Shown here: positions 1 to 8,249 of the stretch, in pieces
Numbering within the stretch: the first letter of the stretch is position 1
Layout: each line of letters begins with the position of its first letter
Assembly (NCBI GenBank): GCA_017541205.1
Contig: JAFXZO010000055.1
Span: forward strand, 1 to 33,481
Length of the DNA: 33,481 nt
Direction: 5' to 3'
Source of the DNA: Clostridia bacterium
Lineage (GTDB): Bacteria > Bacillota > Clostridia > Christensenellales > Aristaeellaceae
Made by a program: the position numbers and the translations under genes
The notes under the pieces: generated by a model
The model's input: the letters and a program-made list of their open reading frames with translations, nothing else
Databases searched by the model: none
Told to the model about the DNA's origin: nothing

Positions 1-303
1 AAGGAAAACGATATTCTGATATTTGACGATTCCCTGTCCGCCGTGGATACGGAAACCGACGCCCAGATCCGCGCCGCCCTCAAAAGGCGCGGCAAGGATA
101 CCACCACCATCATCATCAGCCACCGCATCGTCACCCTGGCGCAGGCGGACCTGATCCTGGTGATGGAGGACGGCCGCATCACCCAGCAGGGAACGCATGA
201 ACAGCTGATACACGAAGACGGGCTGTACAGCAAGATTTTCAACATCCAGTCCGCCCTGGAAGAAGAGTTCAAAGGGGAGAAAGCATCCTATGCAGCAGTT
301 TGA
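1..303 (+). CDS. ABC exporter, ATP-binding C-terminus (partial, 5' end outside window)
   Basis: This is the last 100 residues of an ABC transporter nucleotide-binding domain; the frame is open from the first base. It shows Walker B plus D-loop (ILIFDDSLSAVD) and the switch histidine in IISHR. The residue after the Walker B aspartate is Asp, not the usual catalytic Glu. That substitution is known from the degenerate ATP site of heterodimeric exporters such as BmrC/BmrD, and DDSLSAVD is typical of the BmrC-like half. Its end overlaps the next transporter gene by 14 bases, so the two are translationally coupled and probably form one membrane heterodimer exporting drugs or other amphiphiles. The substrate cannot be read from the sequence. 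Confidence 0.9.
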   Translation, partial: KENDILIFDDSLSAVDTETDAQIRAALKRRGKDTTTIIISHRIVTLAQADLILVMEDGRITQQGTHEQLIHEDGLYSKIFNIQSALEEEFKGEKASYAAV

Positions 304-2137
304 AGAACAGGATTATACGCAGAAGTTTTCCCTGTCCCTGTGGCGGAAGATCCTGCGTTACGCCAAGGAATACCACCGCGATCTGTATAAGCTGGTCGTG
401 GTCATGGGGATCACGGCGGTGTGCGATGTGGTGTTTCCTTTGATGACGACCTATGCCATCGACCATTTTATCCCTTCGCTGGATCGGGCCGGCACGATGA
501 CGGGCGTGCCGACGTTCGTGGTGATGTATCTTATCGTGCTGCTGGTGCAGGTGGTGAATATTTACTATTTCCTGTACCTGGGCGGCAAAATCGAGGTGGG
601 CGTATGCTACACGATCCGTCGGCAGGCCTTCCGTAAATTGCAGGAGCTGCCGTTTTCGTACTATGATACGATGCCCGTCGGGTATTTGATGAGCCGCATG
701 ACCAGCGATACCCAGCGCCTGGCGGAGACCATCGGCTGGTCGCTGCTGGACCTGGCGTGGGGCGCGGTAATGATCGTGGCGACGAGCGTCGCCATGTTCC
801 TAAACAACTGGCGGCTGACTCTGATCGTGCTGCTGGTGGTTCCGCCGCTCGCCATCATTTCCTGGTGGTTCCAGCAAAAGATCCTTAAAGCCTACCGCGC
901 GGTCAGGAAAACCAACAGCAAGATCACCGGCGCGTTCAACGAAGGCATCATGGGCGCAAAGACCACCAAGACCCTCGTGCGCGAAGAGATGAACATGGAA
1001 GAATTCACCGTGCTCACCCACGATATGAAAAAGTCGGCCGTGCACGCGGCGTCCCTGTCCGCGCTGTATCTGCCGATCGTGGTGGCCCTGGGCTCGCTGG
1101 CGACGGCGTACGCCCTGTGGAAGGGCGGCCGGGAAGTGTTGATCGGGGGAATGACGCTGGGCGTATTGCAGCTCTTCGTCAATTATACCGTACAGTTTTT
1201 CGAGCCCATCCGCAACATCGCCAACGTGTTTGCCGAAATGCAGAGCGCGCAGGCGGCGGCGGAGCGCGTGCTGACGCTGCTGGAAACCGCGCCGGACATC
1301 GTGGATACCAAGGAAGTGGAAGCGGTGTTTGGCGACAACTTCCATCCCAAGCGCGAAAACTGGCCTGCGCTTCACGGCGACGTGGAATTCTGCCACGTGG
1401 ATTTCCAGTATAAGGAAGGCGAAAAGGTGCTCTCCGATTTTAACCTGAAGGTGAAAGCGGGGGAAACCATCGCCCTGGTCGGGCCGACGGGCGCGGGCAA
1501 ATCCACGGTGGTGAACCTGATTTGCCGCTTCTATGAGCCCACCGCCGGCGAAATCAAGATCGACGGCGTCAATTACAAGGAACGCAGCCAGCTGTGGCTG
1601 CAAAGCAACCTGGGCTACGTGCTCCAGGAGCCGCGCCTCTTTTCCGGCACCATCCGCGATAACATCCGCTACGCCCGCCTGGACGCGTCCGATGAGGAGG
1701 TGGAGGAGGCGGCGCGCATGGTGAACGCCGAAAACTTCATCCTGCGCATGGATAAGGGCTATGATACGGACGTCGGCGAGGGCGGAAGCCGCCTTTCCAC
1801 CGGCGAAAAGCAGCTCATTTCCTTCGCCCGCGCCATTCTGGCCGATCCGCGCATCTTCGTCCTGGATGAAGCGACCTCCTCCGTCGATACCCAGACCGAG
1901 CAGATCATCCAAAACGCCATTTCCAAGCTGCTCACGGGCCGCACCTCCTTTATCATCGCCCATCGCCTTTCCACCGTCCGCACGGCGGACCGTATCCTGG
2001 TGATCGACGACGGCAAGATCAAGGAAATGGGCACGCACCGGGAACTGCTGCGGAAGAAAGGCGCGTACTATCAGCTGTATACCAACCAGTTCCAGGAGGA
2101 ACAGGCCATGGAGATCCTGGCCGGGGAAACGGCCTGA
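290..2137 (+). CDS. ABC exporter, fused permease and ATPase, BmrD-like half
   Basis: This 615-aa protein has an N-terminal exporter-type membrane domain (about residues 30-320) followed by an ATPase domain. Walker A is GPTGAGKST at 398-406, the signature is LSTGEKQ at 502-508, and Walker B is IFVLDEATSSVD from 522 with catalytic Glu527 present; the switch motif is IAHR. The ATG at 290 lies behind a purine-rich Shine-Dalgarno (AAAGGGGAG) inside the end of the preceding half-transporter. One partner has Glu and the other Asp after Walker B, so the pair fits a heterodimeric type IV exporter with one consensus and one degenerate ATP site. The acidic insert between the membrane and ATPase domains (about 335-365) is normal for BmrD-type subunits. 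Multidrug export is inferred from family only. Confidence 0.93.
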   Translation: MQQFEEQDYTQKFSLSLWRKILRYAKEYHRDLYKLVVVMGITAVCDVVFPLMTTYAIDHFIPSLDRAGTMTGVPTFVVMYLIVLLVQVVNIYYFLYLGGKIEVGVCYTIRRQAFRKLQELPFSYYDTMPVGYLMSRMTSDTQRLAETIGWSLLDLAWGAVMIVATSVAMFLNNWRLTLIVLLVVPPLAIISWWFQQKILKAYRAVRKTNSKITGAFNEGIMGAKTTKTLVREEMNMEEFTVLTHDMKKSAVHAASLSALYLPIVVALGSLATAYALWKGGREVLIGGMTLGVLQLFVNYTVQFFEPIRNIANVFAEMQSAQAAAERVLTLLETAPDIVDTKEVEAVFGDNFHPKRENWPALHGDVEFCHVDFQYKEGEKVLSDFNLKVKAGETIALVGPTGAGKSTVVNLICRFYEPTAGEIKIDGVNYKERSQLWLQSNLGYVLQEPRLFSGTIRDNIRYARLDASDEEVEEAARMVNAENFILRMDKGYDTDVGEGGSRLSTGEKQLISFARAILADPRIFVLDEATSSVDTQTEQIIQNAISKLLTGRTSFIIAHRLSTVRTADRILVIDDGKIKEMGTHRELLRKKGAYYQLYTNQFQEEQAMEILAGETA

Positions 2138-2154
2138 TATTTCCAAAAACAAAG

Positions 2155-2199
2155 AAAAAGCCCGTACAGGGCGGCCATGCCATTCTGTACGGGCTTTTT
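2155..2199. terminator. Bidirectional intrinsic terminator
   Basis: A perfect 15-bp inverted repeat (2155-2169 AAAAAGCCCGTACAG with 2185-2199) has a 15-nt loop. It ends in T5 on the plus strand and, by symmetry, T5 on the minus strand. It lies between the convergent exporter gene and dapB, so it can serve both. Confidence 0.92.
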
Positions 2200-2208
2200 G
2201 CCATCCGT

Positions 2209-2961
2209 TCAGCCTTTCAGCATATCCTGAGCTAAGTCTTCCATATCGTACGTGCCGGGGGCTTGGGCCGCGATGAAGTGCGCCGCGCTGAGCGCGCCGC
2301 GGGCGAAGATGGAGCGGTCCTGGGCGGAATGCGTGATCGTGACGACTTCGCTGGGGCCGTAGAAGCCCACCTCGTGCTCGCCCGGCACGGTGCCGCCGCG
2401 AATGGCGTGGATGCCGATCTCGTTCTTTTCGCGCTTCTGGGTGCGTCCGCTGCGGCCAAAGATGGGCACGGTCTGGGGCGTGCTGACCGCGTCGTAGAGC
2501 ATGAGCGCGGTTCCGCTGGGCGCGTCGATCTTCTGATTGTGATGCTTTTCAATGATTTCGATATCATACCCGGGCAGCAGCTGCGCCGCCTGACGGGCCA
2601 GCATGCGCAGGACATGCACGCCGAGGCTCATGTTCGCGCTGCGGAAAACAGCGATTTCCTTCGCCGCCTCCCGGATGGAAGCAAGGTCGTCCTCATTGTA
2701 GCCGGTCGCGGCCAGCACCACGGGCAGGCCGTGCGCTTTGGCATAGGCGAGCAGAGCGGGAAGCGCTTCCGGCCTGGAAAAATCGACGATCACCCGGGCT
2801 TCCTCCCGAACCAGGGAGAAAGAGGGATACACCGGGAATTTCTGATCGCCATCCGCGTGGACGTCAACGCCCGCGACGATTTCGGCCTGAGCGTCCTCCG
2901 CCAGCGCGGCCACCTGGCGGCCCATCCGGCCGCAGGCCCCGGACAACAAAATCTTCAGCAT
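2209..2961 (-). CDS. dapB: 4-hydroxy-tetrahydrodipicolinate reductase
   Basis: DapB reduces the DapA product to tetrahydrodipicolinate with NAD(P)H in the cytoplasmic diaminopimelate/lysine pathway. The 250-aa protein has the family's usual length. It starts MLKILLSGACGRMG, a glycine-rich dinucleotide-binding loop at 8-14. The active-site segment EKHHNQKIDAPSGTA (from 138) holds the conserved His pair and Lys144, and the C-terminal domain has the RGGTVPGEHEV motif. The frame is open upstream through dapA on the same strand, but the ATG at 2961 gives the canonical N-terminus. It overlaps the end of dapA by 7 bases and is the last gene of asd-dapA-dapB. Confidence 0.97.
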   Translation of the reverse strand: MLKILLSGACGRMGRQVAALAEDAQAEIVAGVDVHADGDQKFPVYPSFSLVREEARVIVDFSRPEALPALLAYAKAHGLPVVLAATGYNEDDLASIREAAKEIAVFRSANMSLGVHVLRMLARQAAQLLPGYDIEIIEKHHNQKIDAPSGTALMLYDAVSTPQTVPIFGRSGRTQKREKNEIGIHAIRGGTVPGEHEVGFYGPSEVVTITHSAQDRSIFARGALSAAHFIAAQAPGTYDMEDLAQDMLKG

Positions 2962-3830
2962 AATAAACCAACCTTCTGCAATTCTGCTTTGAGCAGCTCC
3001 TTTGTTTTTTCGGAAGCGGCCGTAAGCGGCAGGCGCACTTCGCTTTCGCATAGGCCCATCATTTCCGCCGCCGCCTTGACCGGGATCGGGCTGACCTCGG
3101 AAAAGAGCGCCGTGATCAGCGGGAGATATTGGAGGTTCAGCCGGATCGCTTCGTCCAGCGGCAGATGCGTCATATCCCGCATCACCTTCGGCGCGAGATT
3201 GGAAAGCACGGAAATGGTGCCGACCCCGCCCACGGAGCGCACCGGCACGGTGATTTCGTCGGTGCCGGAATAGAAGGCCATGCGATCGCCGCAGAGGCGC
3301 ACCATGTTCATGACCTGGATCATGCTGGCGGAGGCTTCCTTCATGGCGATGATGTTTTCTTCGTCGGCCAGGATGTTCAGGGTATCGGGCAAAAGGTTCA
3401 GCCCGGTCCTGGAGGGCACGTTGTACACGATCACGGGGAGCGCTCCGTCCCGCGCGACGGCGGTATAATGGGCGATCAGGCCGGCCTGCGTGGTCTTGTT
3501 GTAATAGGGCGTCACGCAAAGCTGCGCGTCCGCGCCGAGCTCCCTTGCGCGGCGCGCCTTTTCGATCACGTCCCGGGTGTTGTTGCCGCCCGTGCCCGCG
3601 ATCACGGGCACCCGGCCGTGCACCGTCTTTACGATCAGGGAAAGCACGCTTTCCCATTCCTGCGCGGTCATGGTGGAGGGTTCGCCGGTCGTTCCGCAGG
3701 CCACGATGCCGTCGATGCCGTTTTCCAGTTGGAAATCCACCAGCCTTTGAAGCGTCTTATAATCGACCTCGCCTTGATGAAAAGGGGTTATCAGCGCGGT
3801 TGCGCAGCCGGTAAACAGCGCGTTAGCCAT
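2955..3830 (-). CDS. dapA: 4-hydroxy-tetrahydrodipicolinate synthase
   Basis: DapA condenses pyruvate with aspartate semialdehyde, the committed step to diaminopimelate and lysine. The 291-aa (beta/alpha)8 aldolase has every expected landmark: GTTGE at 46-50, Tyr110, the YNVPSRTG segment with Tyr136 and Arg141, and Schiff-base Lys164 in KEAS. The ATG is preceded by AAAGGAG, which overlaps the end of asd, and only three bases separate it from the asd stop. The gene therefore receives its substrate from the enzyme encoded just upstream. Lysine feedback sensitivity cannot be judged from the sequence. Confidence 0.97.
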   Translation of the reverse strand: MANALFTGCATALITPFHQGEVDYKTLQRLVDFQLENGIDGIVACGTTGEPSTMTAQEWESVLSLIVKTVHGRVPVIAGTGGNNTRDVIEKARRARELGADAQLCVTPYYNKTTQAGLIAHYTAVARDGALPVIVYNVPSRTGLNLLPDTLNILADEENIIAMKEASASMIQVMNMVRLCGDRMAFYSGTDEITVPVRSVGGVGTISVLSNLAPKVMRDMTHLPLDEAIRLNLQYLPLITALFSEVSPIPVKAAAEMMGLCESEVRLPLTAASEKTKELLKAELQKVGLLC

Positions 3831-3833
3831 TTT

Positions 3834-4925
3834 TTACTCCTTTCGCTGGATATAGCCCTTCGCGCAGAGCAGCTCGGCGGACAATACGCCGCCGCCCGCG
3901 GCGCCGCGCAGGGTGTTATGGGAGAGGCAAACGAATTTATAATCGAAGATGGGATCCTCGCGCAGGCGGCCGACGGTCACGCCCATGCCGCGCTCAAAAT
4001 CACGGTCCAGGCGGGTCTGGGGCCGGTCCTGCTCCTCCATGTAGAGGATGAAGGGATCGGGGGCGCTGGGAAGGCCGAGCTCCTGCGCCACGGTGCGGTA
4101 ATTCTTCCAGCGGCCAAAGATTTCGTCCATGGAGGGCTTGCGCTCGAACGATACGCCGACCGCCGCCATATGGCCGTCCGCCACGGGCACGCGCAGACAC
4201 TGCGCGCTGATGACCGGGACGCTCGCGGGGATGATTTCGCTATTGTCCGCGCTCAATTCGCCCCAGATCTTGAGGGGCTCTTTTTCGCTCTTTTCTTCCT
4301 CGCCGCCGATGTAGGGGATCACGTTGTCCAGGATCTCCGGGAAGCGCTCAAAGGTCTTGCCTGCGCCGCTGATGGCCTGGTAGGTGCATACGTTGATGGC
4401 CTTGACGCCAAAATCGAGCAGCGGCGTCAGGGCGGGCACGTAGCTCTGGATGGAGCAGTTGGGCTTCACGGCGATGAAGCCCCGCTTGGTGCCCAGGCGC
4501 TTTTTCTGCGCCTCGATCACGCCGGCATGGGCGGCGTTGATTTCGGGAATCAGCATCGGCACGTCGGGCAGCATCCGGCAGGCGCTGTTGTTGCTCACCA
4601 CCGGGGTTTCGGCTTTTGCGTAGCTTTCTTCCAACGCGCGGGTGGCTTTTTTATCCATGGCGACCGCGCAGAACACAAAATCGCACTTTGCCGCGACCTT
4701 TTCCACGTCCGCGGCGTCCATCACGTCCATATCCGCAGCCTTTTCGGGAATGCTCCAGGGAAAGGCCCAGCGGCCCGCGACGGCTTCTTTATACGGTTTG
4801 CCCGCGCTGCGCCCGCTCGCCGCCAGGGCGGCGATCTCAAACCAGGGATGGTTTTCCAGCAGCGTCACAAACCGCTGGCCCACCATGCCGGTAGCGCCGA
4901 TAATGCCGACCCGATACTTCTTCAT
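3834..4925 (-). CDS. asd: Aspartate-semialdehyde dehydrogenase
   Basis: Asd makes aspartate semialdehyde from aspartyl phosphate with NADPH, feeding DapA. This 363-aa protein has the N-terminal nucleotide loop GATGMVGQRF (10-19), the SNNSACRM segment (111-118), nucleophile Cys157 in VKPNCSIQ, and catalytic His252 in VADGHMAAV. Its length and the KPNCS context resemble the archaeal/fungal-type branch more than the E. coli type; that class call is from memory of the family. It is the first gene of the asd-dapA-dapB unit. The 159-bp region upstream shows no obvious sigma-A promoter and is too short for a typical lysine riboswitch plus expression platform. Confidence 0.95.
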   Translation of the reverse strand: MKKYRVGIIGATGMVGQRFVTLLENHPWFEIAALAASGRSAGKPYKEAVAGRWAFPWSIPEKAADMDVMDAADVEKVAAKCDFVFCAVAMDKKATRALEESYAKAETPVVSNNSACRMLPDVPMLIPEINAAHAGVIEAQKKRLGTKRGFIAVKPNCSIQSYVPALTPLLDFGVKAINVCTYQAISGAGKTFERFPEILDNVIPYIGGEEEKSEKEPLKIWGELSADNSEIIPASVPVISAQCLRVPVADGHMAAVGVSFERKPSMDEIFGRWKNYRTVAQELGLPSAPDPFILYMEEQDRPQTRLDRDFERGMGVTVGRLREDPIFDYKFVCLSHNTLRGAAGGGVLSAELLCAKGYIQRKE

Positions 4926-5011
4926 ACTTACCCATCCTTTCTTTTGAACGCCGCCGGGATTGGGCGGGCTGAAATTGATGATTCGCCATCATCCTATGCC
5001 GGAGAGGGGAC

Positions 5012-5071
5012 GATGGGAAGAAAAGAGACGGAAGGACTTTTCACAGGCTGGTTTCCGGCTGATTTTCCGTC
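5012..5071 (-). terminator. Possible intrinsic terminator after the zinc-ribbon gene
   Basis: On the minus strand a 7-bp stem (5065-5071 with 5027-5033, GACGGAA/TTCCGTC) encloses a 31-nt loop and is followed by TCTTTTCTT. The long loop and interrupted T tract make it weak. Its place just after the zinc-ribbon gene and before asd fits a terminator. Confidence 0.4.
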
Positions 5072-5084
5072 GTCTGCCTGCATG

Positions 5085-5792
5085 TTAAAAGTGGACTTTT
5101 CGCCTTACTTCCTCCCGGAGCACGCGGTTGCCGTTGATAAAGAAGAGGCTGAGGGCGAAGATCAGGCAGGGCGCCAGCACGAAGGGGGACCAGGCGAACC
5201 CGCCATGAAGCTGCAAGGCGCGCATCCGCAGCCATTCGATGGCCACGCATTCCAGCGCCGCCGCGGCGCAGAGCGAGGCGATCAGCGTCAGCTTGTTCAG
5301 CTTCCCCCTTCGGAACAAGAGGATGATCACCGTCAGCATCACGGTAAAGAGCGCCAGCGCCGGGAGCGCAATGGGGAAAAACCAGCGGCCGGAATTGCTT
5401 TGCTTTTCCACCAGGAAGAGATACACATTCAGGCAGACGAACCCCGTGCCGACCGCCCAATACGCCTGATAGCGCTCCATGATGAGGGGCACGGCCACCG
5501 AGATAAACAAAAGCGCAAGGGCGCTAGACGCGTATCCGCTCCAGGTGACGGCGCCGGAGAGCATCCAATCGATCACCAGGCACAGAAACGCCGGGGCAAC
5601 CATCATCACGGTAAACAGCATGAGCAGGAAACGCTTGTTCCGCTTCAGCTCCTGCTCCGGCGTCCTCACGGGATAGGCGCGGGGCGCTTCCGGTTCAGGC
5701 GGGGCGGATGGATCGTAAACCGGCGTCATGCACAGGGGGCACTTTTTTTCCCCCGCCTCCAGCCTGACGCCGCAGTGAACGCAGTAAGCCAT
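5085..5792 (-). CDS. Zinc-ribbon multi-pass membrane protein
   Basis: The 235-aa protein begins with a rubredoxin-like zinc ribbon (Cys4, Cys7, Cys18, Cys21 in two CxxC pairs), then a proline-rich linker. About six hydrophobic segments follow (roughly 54-76, 81-102, 108-127, 138-160, 165-185, 203-220). This layout resembles small Firmicutes membrane proteins I would place near DUF6320, but that name is not certain. It starts four bases after the condensation-like gene ends, so the two are co-translated. A shared role in lipid or surface modification is only a guess from that coupling. Confidence 0.8.
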   Translation of the reverse strand: MAYCVHCGVRLEAGEKKCPLCMTPVYDPSAPPEPEAPRAYPVRTPEQELKRNKRFLLMLFTVMMVAPAFLCLVIDWMLSGAVTWSGYASSALALLFISVAVPLIMERYQAYWAVGTGFVCLNVYLFLVEKQSNSGRWFFPIALPALALFTVMLTVIILLFRRGKLNKLTLIASLCAAAALECVAIEWLRMRALQLHGGFAWSPFVLAPCLIFALSLFFINGNRVLREEVRRKVHF

Positions 5793-5795
5793 CGG

Positions 5796-7070
5796 TCAAT
5801 CGTCCTCCAGATTGCTTTCTACCGCAACGGGAATGCCTTTTTCCACCAGAAAGCGAAGCACGGCCCTGGGCAGGGTGGTTTCCCGGATGCTGCTGGAAAA
5901 CATGAGCCTCAAATCGTTCCCCTGCGTGACGCACGCGCAGCTGCACATGGGCATGGAGGGGCAGCCCAGATGGAACTCGAACCGGCGGATATGCTTTTCC
6001 GTTCCGGTGGGCAAGGCGGTCTTGCCAAGGTTCGACAGCGTGGCGGTCACCAGGCGGTCGCCCGCCTTTCTGAAAATACTGCCGATCACCAGGTTTTTGA
6101 TGAGCAGCGGCACCAGGCGGATCACCAGGTTCTTTTCATCGGCCACGTTGGTGGCGATCACGGCGGAAAGCAGCTTGGGGTTCAGGCTGTAGCGCATATA
6201 GCCGCGCACCTCGCGGACGATCTCCTCAAACGTGTAGTCCCCAAGCCTCGGATCGATGCCGGGATTGATGAAGGTGGAGAAATTGCGCAGCGATTTGGTC
6301 GGATAATACGCGCGCATATTGACGGGCACCGATACCCGCAGGGGAAGCAGCCTGCGCGGACGCCGGGATCGCTGGTCCCGGTACGCGGCGTACAGCATCA
6401 CGCCGACCAGGTATTCCGTCAGCGTTGCCCCGAGCGCCGCGCTTTCCTTTTTGAGGGCCGCGCAGTCGATGGACGCGGCGATCAGATGCAGCGTGTGCGG
6501 GATCTCGGGCGTGGCGAAAAAGTGGTAGGCGGTGCTTTCCTTGCGGGAAGCGCGCACCTTGGGCAGCGGCATGGAAAGAAACGCGTCCGCCGTTTCCTCG
6601 GGATCGGGCTTTTCGTCGATGCGCAGGGCCCCCTGGTCAAACCTGGCGTCTACGCCGCCCATCCTCAGATACTCCACCACCAGCGTTTTCATGAAGATCA
6701 GCCCGCCGGAGCCGTCCGTCAGCGAATGGAAAAACTCCGCCGAGATCCGCCTGCGATAATAAAATACCCGCAGCAGATATCCGTTATCCTGATGAAAACG
6801 AAACGGCATGCAGGGATGGCCGGTATCCTGGCGCACTTCGAGCGGGACTTTGATCTCTTCCAGGTAATACCAGAAAAAGCCCGTCCGCATGCGCGCCTTG
6901 AAGGAAGGAAAACGCGGCAGCACCCGGTCGACCGCCCGCTGCAGGCGCTCAGGGTCAACCGTTTCAAAAAGCTCGGCCGAGATGCGGAAGGAGCTGCTCC
7001 AGCGGTTGGTGGCTACGGCGGGATACAGCTTGCCCGCGTTATCCAGCTTGAACCAGCGCTTCGGGCGCAA
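5796..7070 (-). CDS. Condensation-domain-like acyltransferase (TTG start)
   Basis: This protein resembles the chloramphenicol-acetyltransferase/condensation superfamily, including alcohol acetyltransferase-like proteins. From a TTG at 7070 it has 424 residues, beginning near RPKRWFKLDNAGKLYPA. The catalytic HxxxDG motif is FFHSLTDGSGG, with His115 and Asp119. The frame continues upstream to 7208, but a good promoter at 7144-7172 lies inside that extension, so an upstream start would not be on the transcript. TTG 7070 also follows AAGGGGG at about 7 nt. The gene heads a two-gene unit with the zinc-ribbon membrane protein. The acyl donor and acceptor are unknown. Confidence 0.82.
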   Translation of the reverse strand: MRPKRWFKLDNAGKLYPAVATNRWSSSFRISAELFETVDPERLQRAVDRVLPRFPSFKARMRTGFFWYYLEEIKVPLEVRQDTGHPCMPFRFHQDNGYLLRVFYYRRRISAEFFHSLTDGSGGLIFMKTLVVEYLRMGGVDARFDQGALRIDEKPDPEETADAFLSMPLPKVRASRKESTAYHFFATPEIPHTLHLIAASIDCAALKKESAALGATLTEYLVGVMLYAAYRDQRSRRPRRLLPLRVSVPVNMRAYYPTKSLRNFSTFINPGIDPRLGDYTFEEIVREVRGYMRYSLNPKLLSAVIATNVADEKNLVIRLVPLLIKNLVIGSIFRKAGDRLVTATLSNLGKTALPTGTEKHIRRFEFHLGCPSMPMCSCACVTQGNDLRLMFSSSIRETTLPRAVLRFLVEKGIPVAVESNLEDD

Positions 7071-7143
7071 CCTTCTTCCCCCTTCCCGGCTTTTTGTTCG
7101 GAGTTTTGGACGCCGGGCAGCGCCTGGGCTCCGCTTCCCGGAT

Positions 7144-7172
7144 AGTATAGCATAAACTGTTTGTTTATACAA
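7144..7172 (-). promoter_or_regulatory. Sigma-A-type promoter for the condensation-like gene
   Basis: On the minus strand TTGTAT (7167-7172) is separated by 17 nt from TATACT (7144-7149). Transcription would begin near 7137, upstream of the TTG start at 7070 and downstream of the more distal in-frame start. Confidence 0.75.
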
Positions 7173-7254
7173 GGGAAGAAATGCGGGGGTTTTGCGCGGC
7201 GCTTTCAATATTCGGATTTATCTGCGCTTTTGTGGCGTTTCATGCGATTTGGGA

Positions 7255-7283
7255 TAGACGAAACATGTATTTTATGGTATAAT
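7255..7283 (+). promoter_or_regulatory. Sigma-A-type promoter for the MBL-fold hydrolase
   Basis: TAGACG (7255-7260, 4 of 6 consensus) is followed by 17 nt and a perfect TATAAT (7278-7283). The gene's ATG is 34 nt downstream of the -10. It is divergent from the promoter at 7144-7172. The 80 bases between the two hold nothing else I recognise. Confidence 0.7.
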
Positions 7284-7316
7284 ATAGATGAATAAAGGAT
7301 AGGGGAGGGATTGCAG

Positions 7317-8237
7317 ATGGAGAAGAAAAAAACTTCCGTGCCCTATTTTGCGAGCGAAAAAATCGCGGAGGGCAGTTATTTGATCCGTTACGCGTTCATT
7401 CCGAAAGAGGCGCCGCTGTACTGCTATCTGATCGAAGGGCGGGATTACGCGCTTTTGATCGATACCATGATGGGCTGGGGCAACCTGAAAGCCTACTGCG
7501 AGACGCTTACGGACAGGAAAATCCTGCTCGCCAACACCCACGTGCATCCGGACCATACCGGCGGCAATTTCCATTTTGACGCGTGCTATCTGCATCACCG
7601 CGACATCCCGTACTTCCAATTAAGCGTAGGCTACGGCAGGGAAGTGCCTTTTGAGCAGGCAAGGCAAAGCGCGCTGCCCGAATACCGGGATCTGATCGTC
7701 CTTGACGATTCCTTCGCGGACGCAAAGCCCATGCGCGTGTTCCCGCTCTATGACGGCGACGTGTTCGATCTGGGGGATCGTCAGATCGAGGTGGTAGAGG
7801 TGGGCGGCCATACGCCCGGTTCCATCGTGTTCATCGATCACGCCTCCCGCATCGCCTATACGGGCGACGCCTGCAACGGCAATACCCTGCTTGAATTCAG
7901 CAATTCCCTGCCCATTTCGGCGTACCTGCAAAGCGTGCTGCGCCTCAAAGCGCATCAAAGCGAATTTGACCGGATGTACGGCGGCCATGAAATCTTTGAC
8001 GCGTCCCTCGTGGACGAGGCCATCGAGGCCGTAGCTCGGGTGCTGGCCGGTACGGACGACAAATGCGAGCGCATGGGCATGATGGGCAAGCCGGTCTTTT
8101 ACGCCGCGCAGAAGGTGGAAAACGGGTATCCGCGCGTGGACGGCAAGCATTTCAACATGAGCTATCGCCCGGAAAAGGTATGGGCGAAGGAGCCGGCGCA
8201 TCAGACCATCACGCTCGATCCGCCCGCGATGCTGTAA
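7317..8237 (+). CDS. MBL-fold metallo-hydrolase
   Basis: The 306-aa protein carries the full metallo-beta-lactamase-fold metal set: HVHPDH (His75, His77, Asp79, His80), His165 in GGHTPGS, Asp184 in YTGDACNG, and His224 in GGHE. It is probably a cytosolic di-metal hydrolase of the broad glyoxalase II/lactonase-like type; the substrate cannot be told. I chose ATG 7317 because GGAGGG (7304-7309) sits 7 nt before it. An in-frame TTG at 7311 is too close to that site. It is a single-gene unit, converging on the carrier-like gene that ends 12 bases away. No terminator hairpin is visible in that gap. Confidence 0.9.
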   Translation: MEKKKTSVPYFASEKIAEGSYLIRYAFIPKEAPLYCYLIEGRDYALLIDTMMGWGNLKAYCETLTDRKILLANTHVHPDHTGGNFHFDACYLHHRDIPYFQLSVGYGREVPFEQARQSALPEYRDLIVLDDSFADAKPMRVFPLYDGDVFDLGDRQIEVVEVGGHTPGSIVFIDHASRIAYTGDACNGNTLLEFSNSLPISAYLQSVLRLKAHQSEFDRMYGGHEIFDASLVDEAIEAVARVLAGTDDKCERMGMMGKPVFYAAQKVENGYPRVDGKHFNMSYRPEKVWAKEPAHQTITLDPPAML

Positions 8238-8249
8238 AAGCTGTTCTTT

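Noticed and set aside
2962..3657. An N-terminal extension of dapB giving a 482-aa fusion
   Set aside because: The extension is the out-of-frame complement of dapA; the MLKILLSGACGRMG start is canonical for DapB.
4926..5084. A lysine riboswitch before asd
   Set aside because: The region is only 159 bp and I could not find the multi-helix core or a T-tailed expression platform before asd. The one hairpin there points to the end of the zinc-ribbon gene.
3129..7145. A 1,338-codon open frame on the plus strand
   Set aside because: It lies opposite dapA, asd, the zinc-ribbon gene and the condensation-like gene, all with clear family motifs. Its translation is His/Gly/Ala/Arg-rich without any domain. 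It is the codon-bias shadow common in GC-rich DNA.
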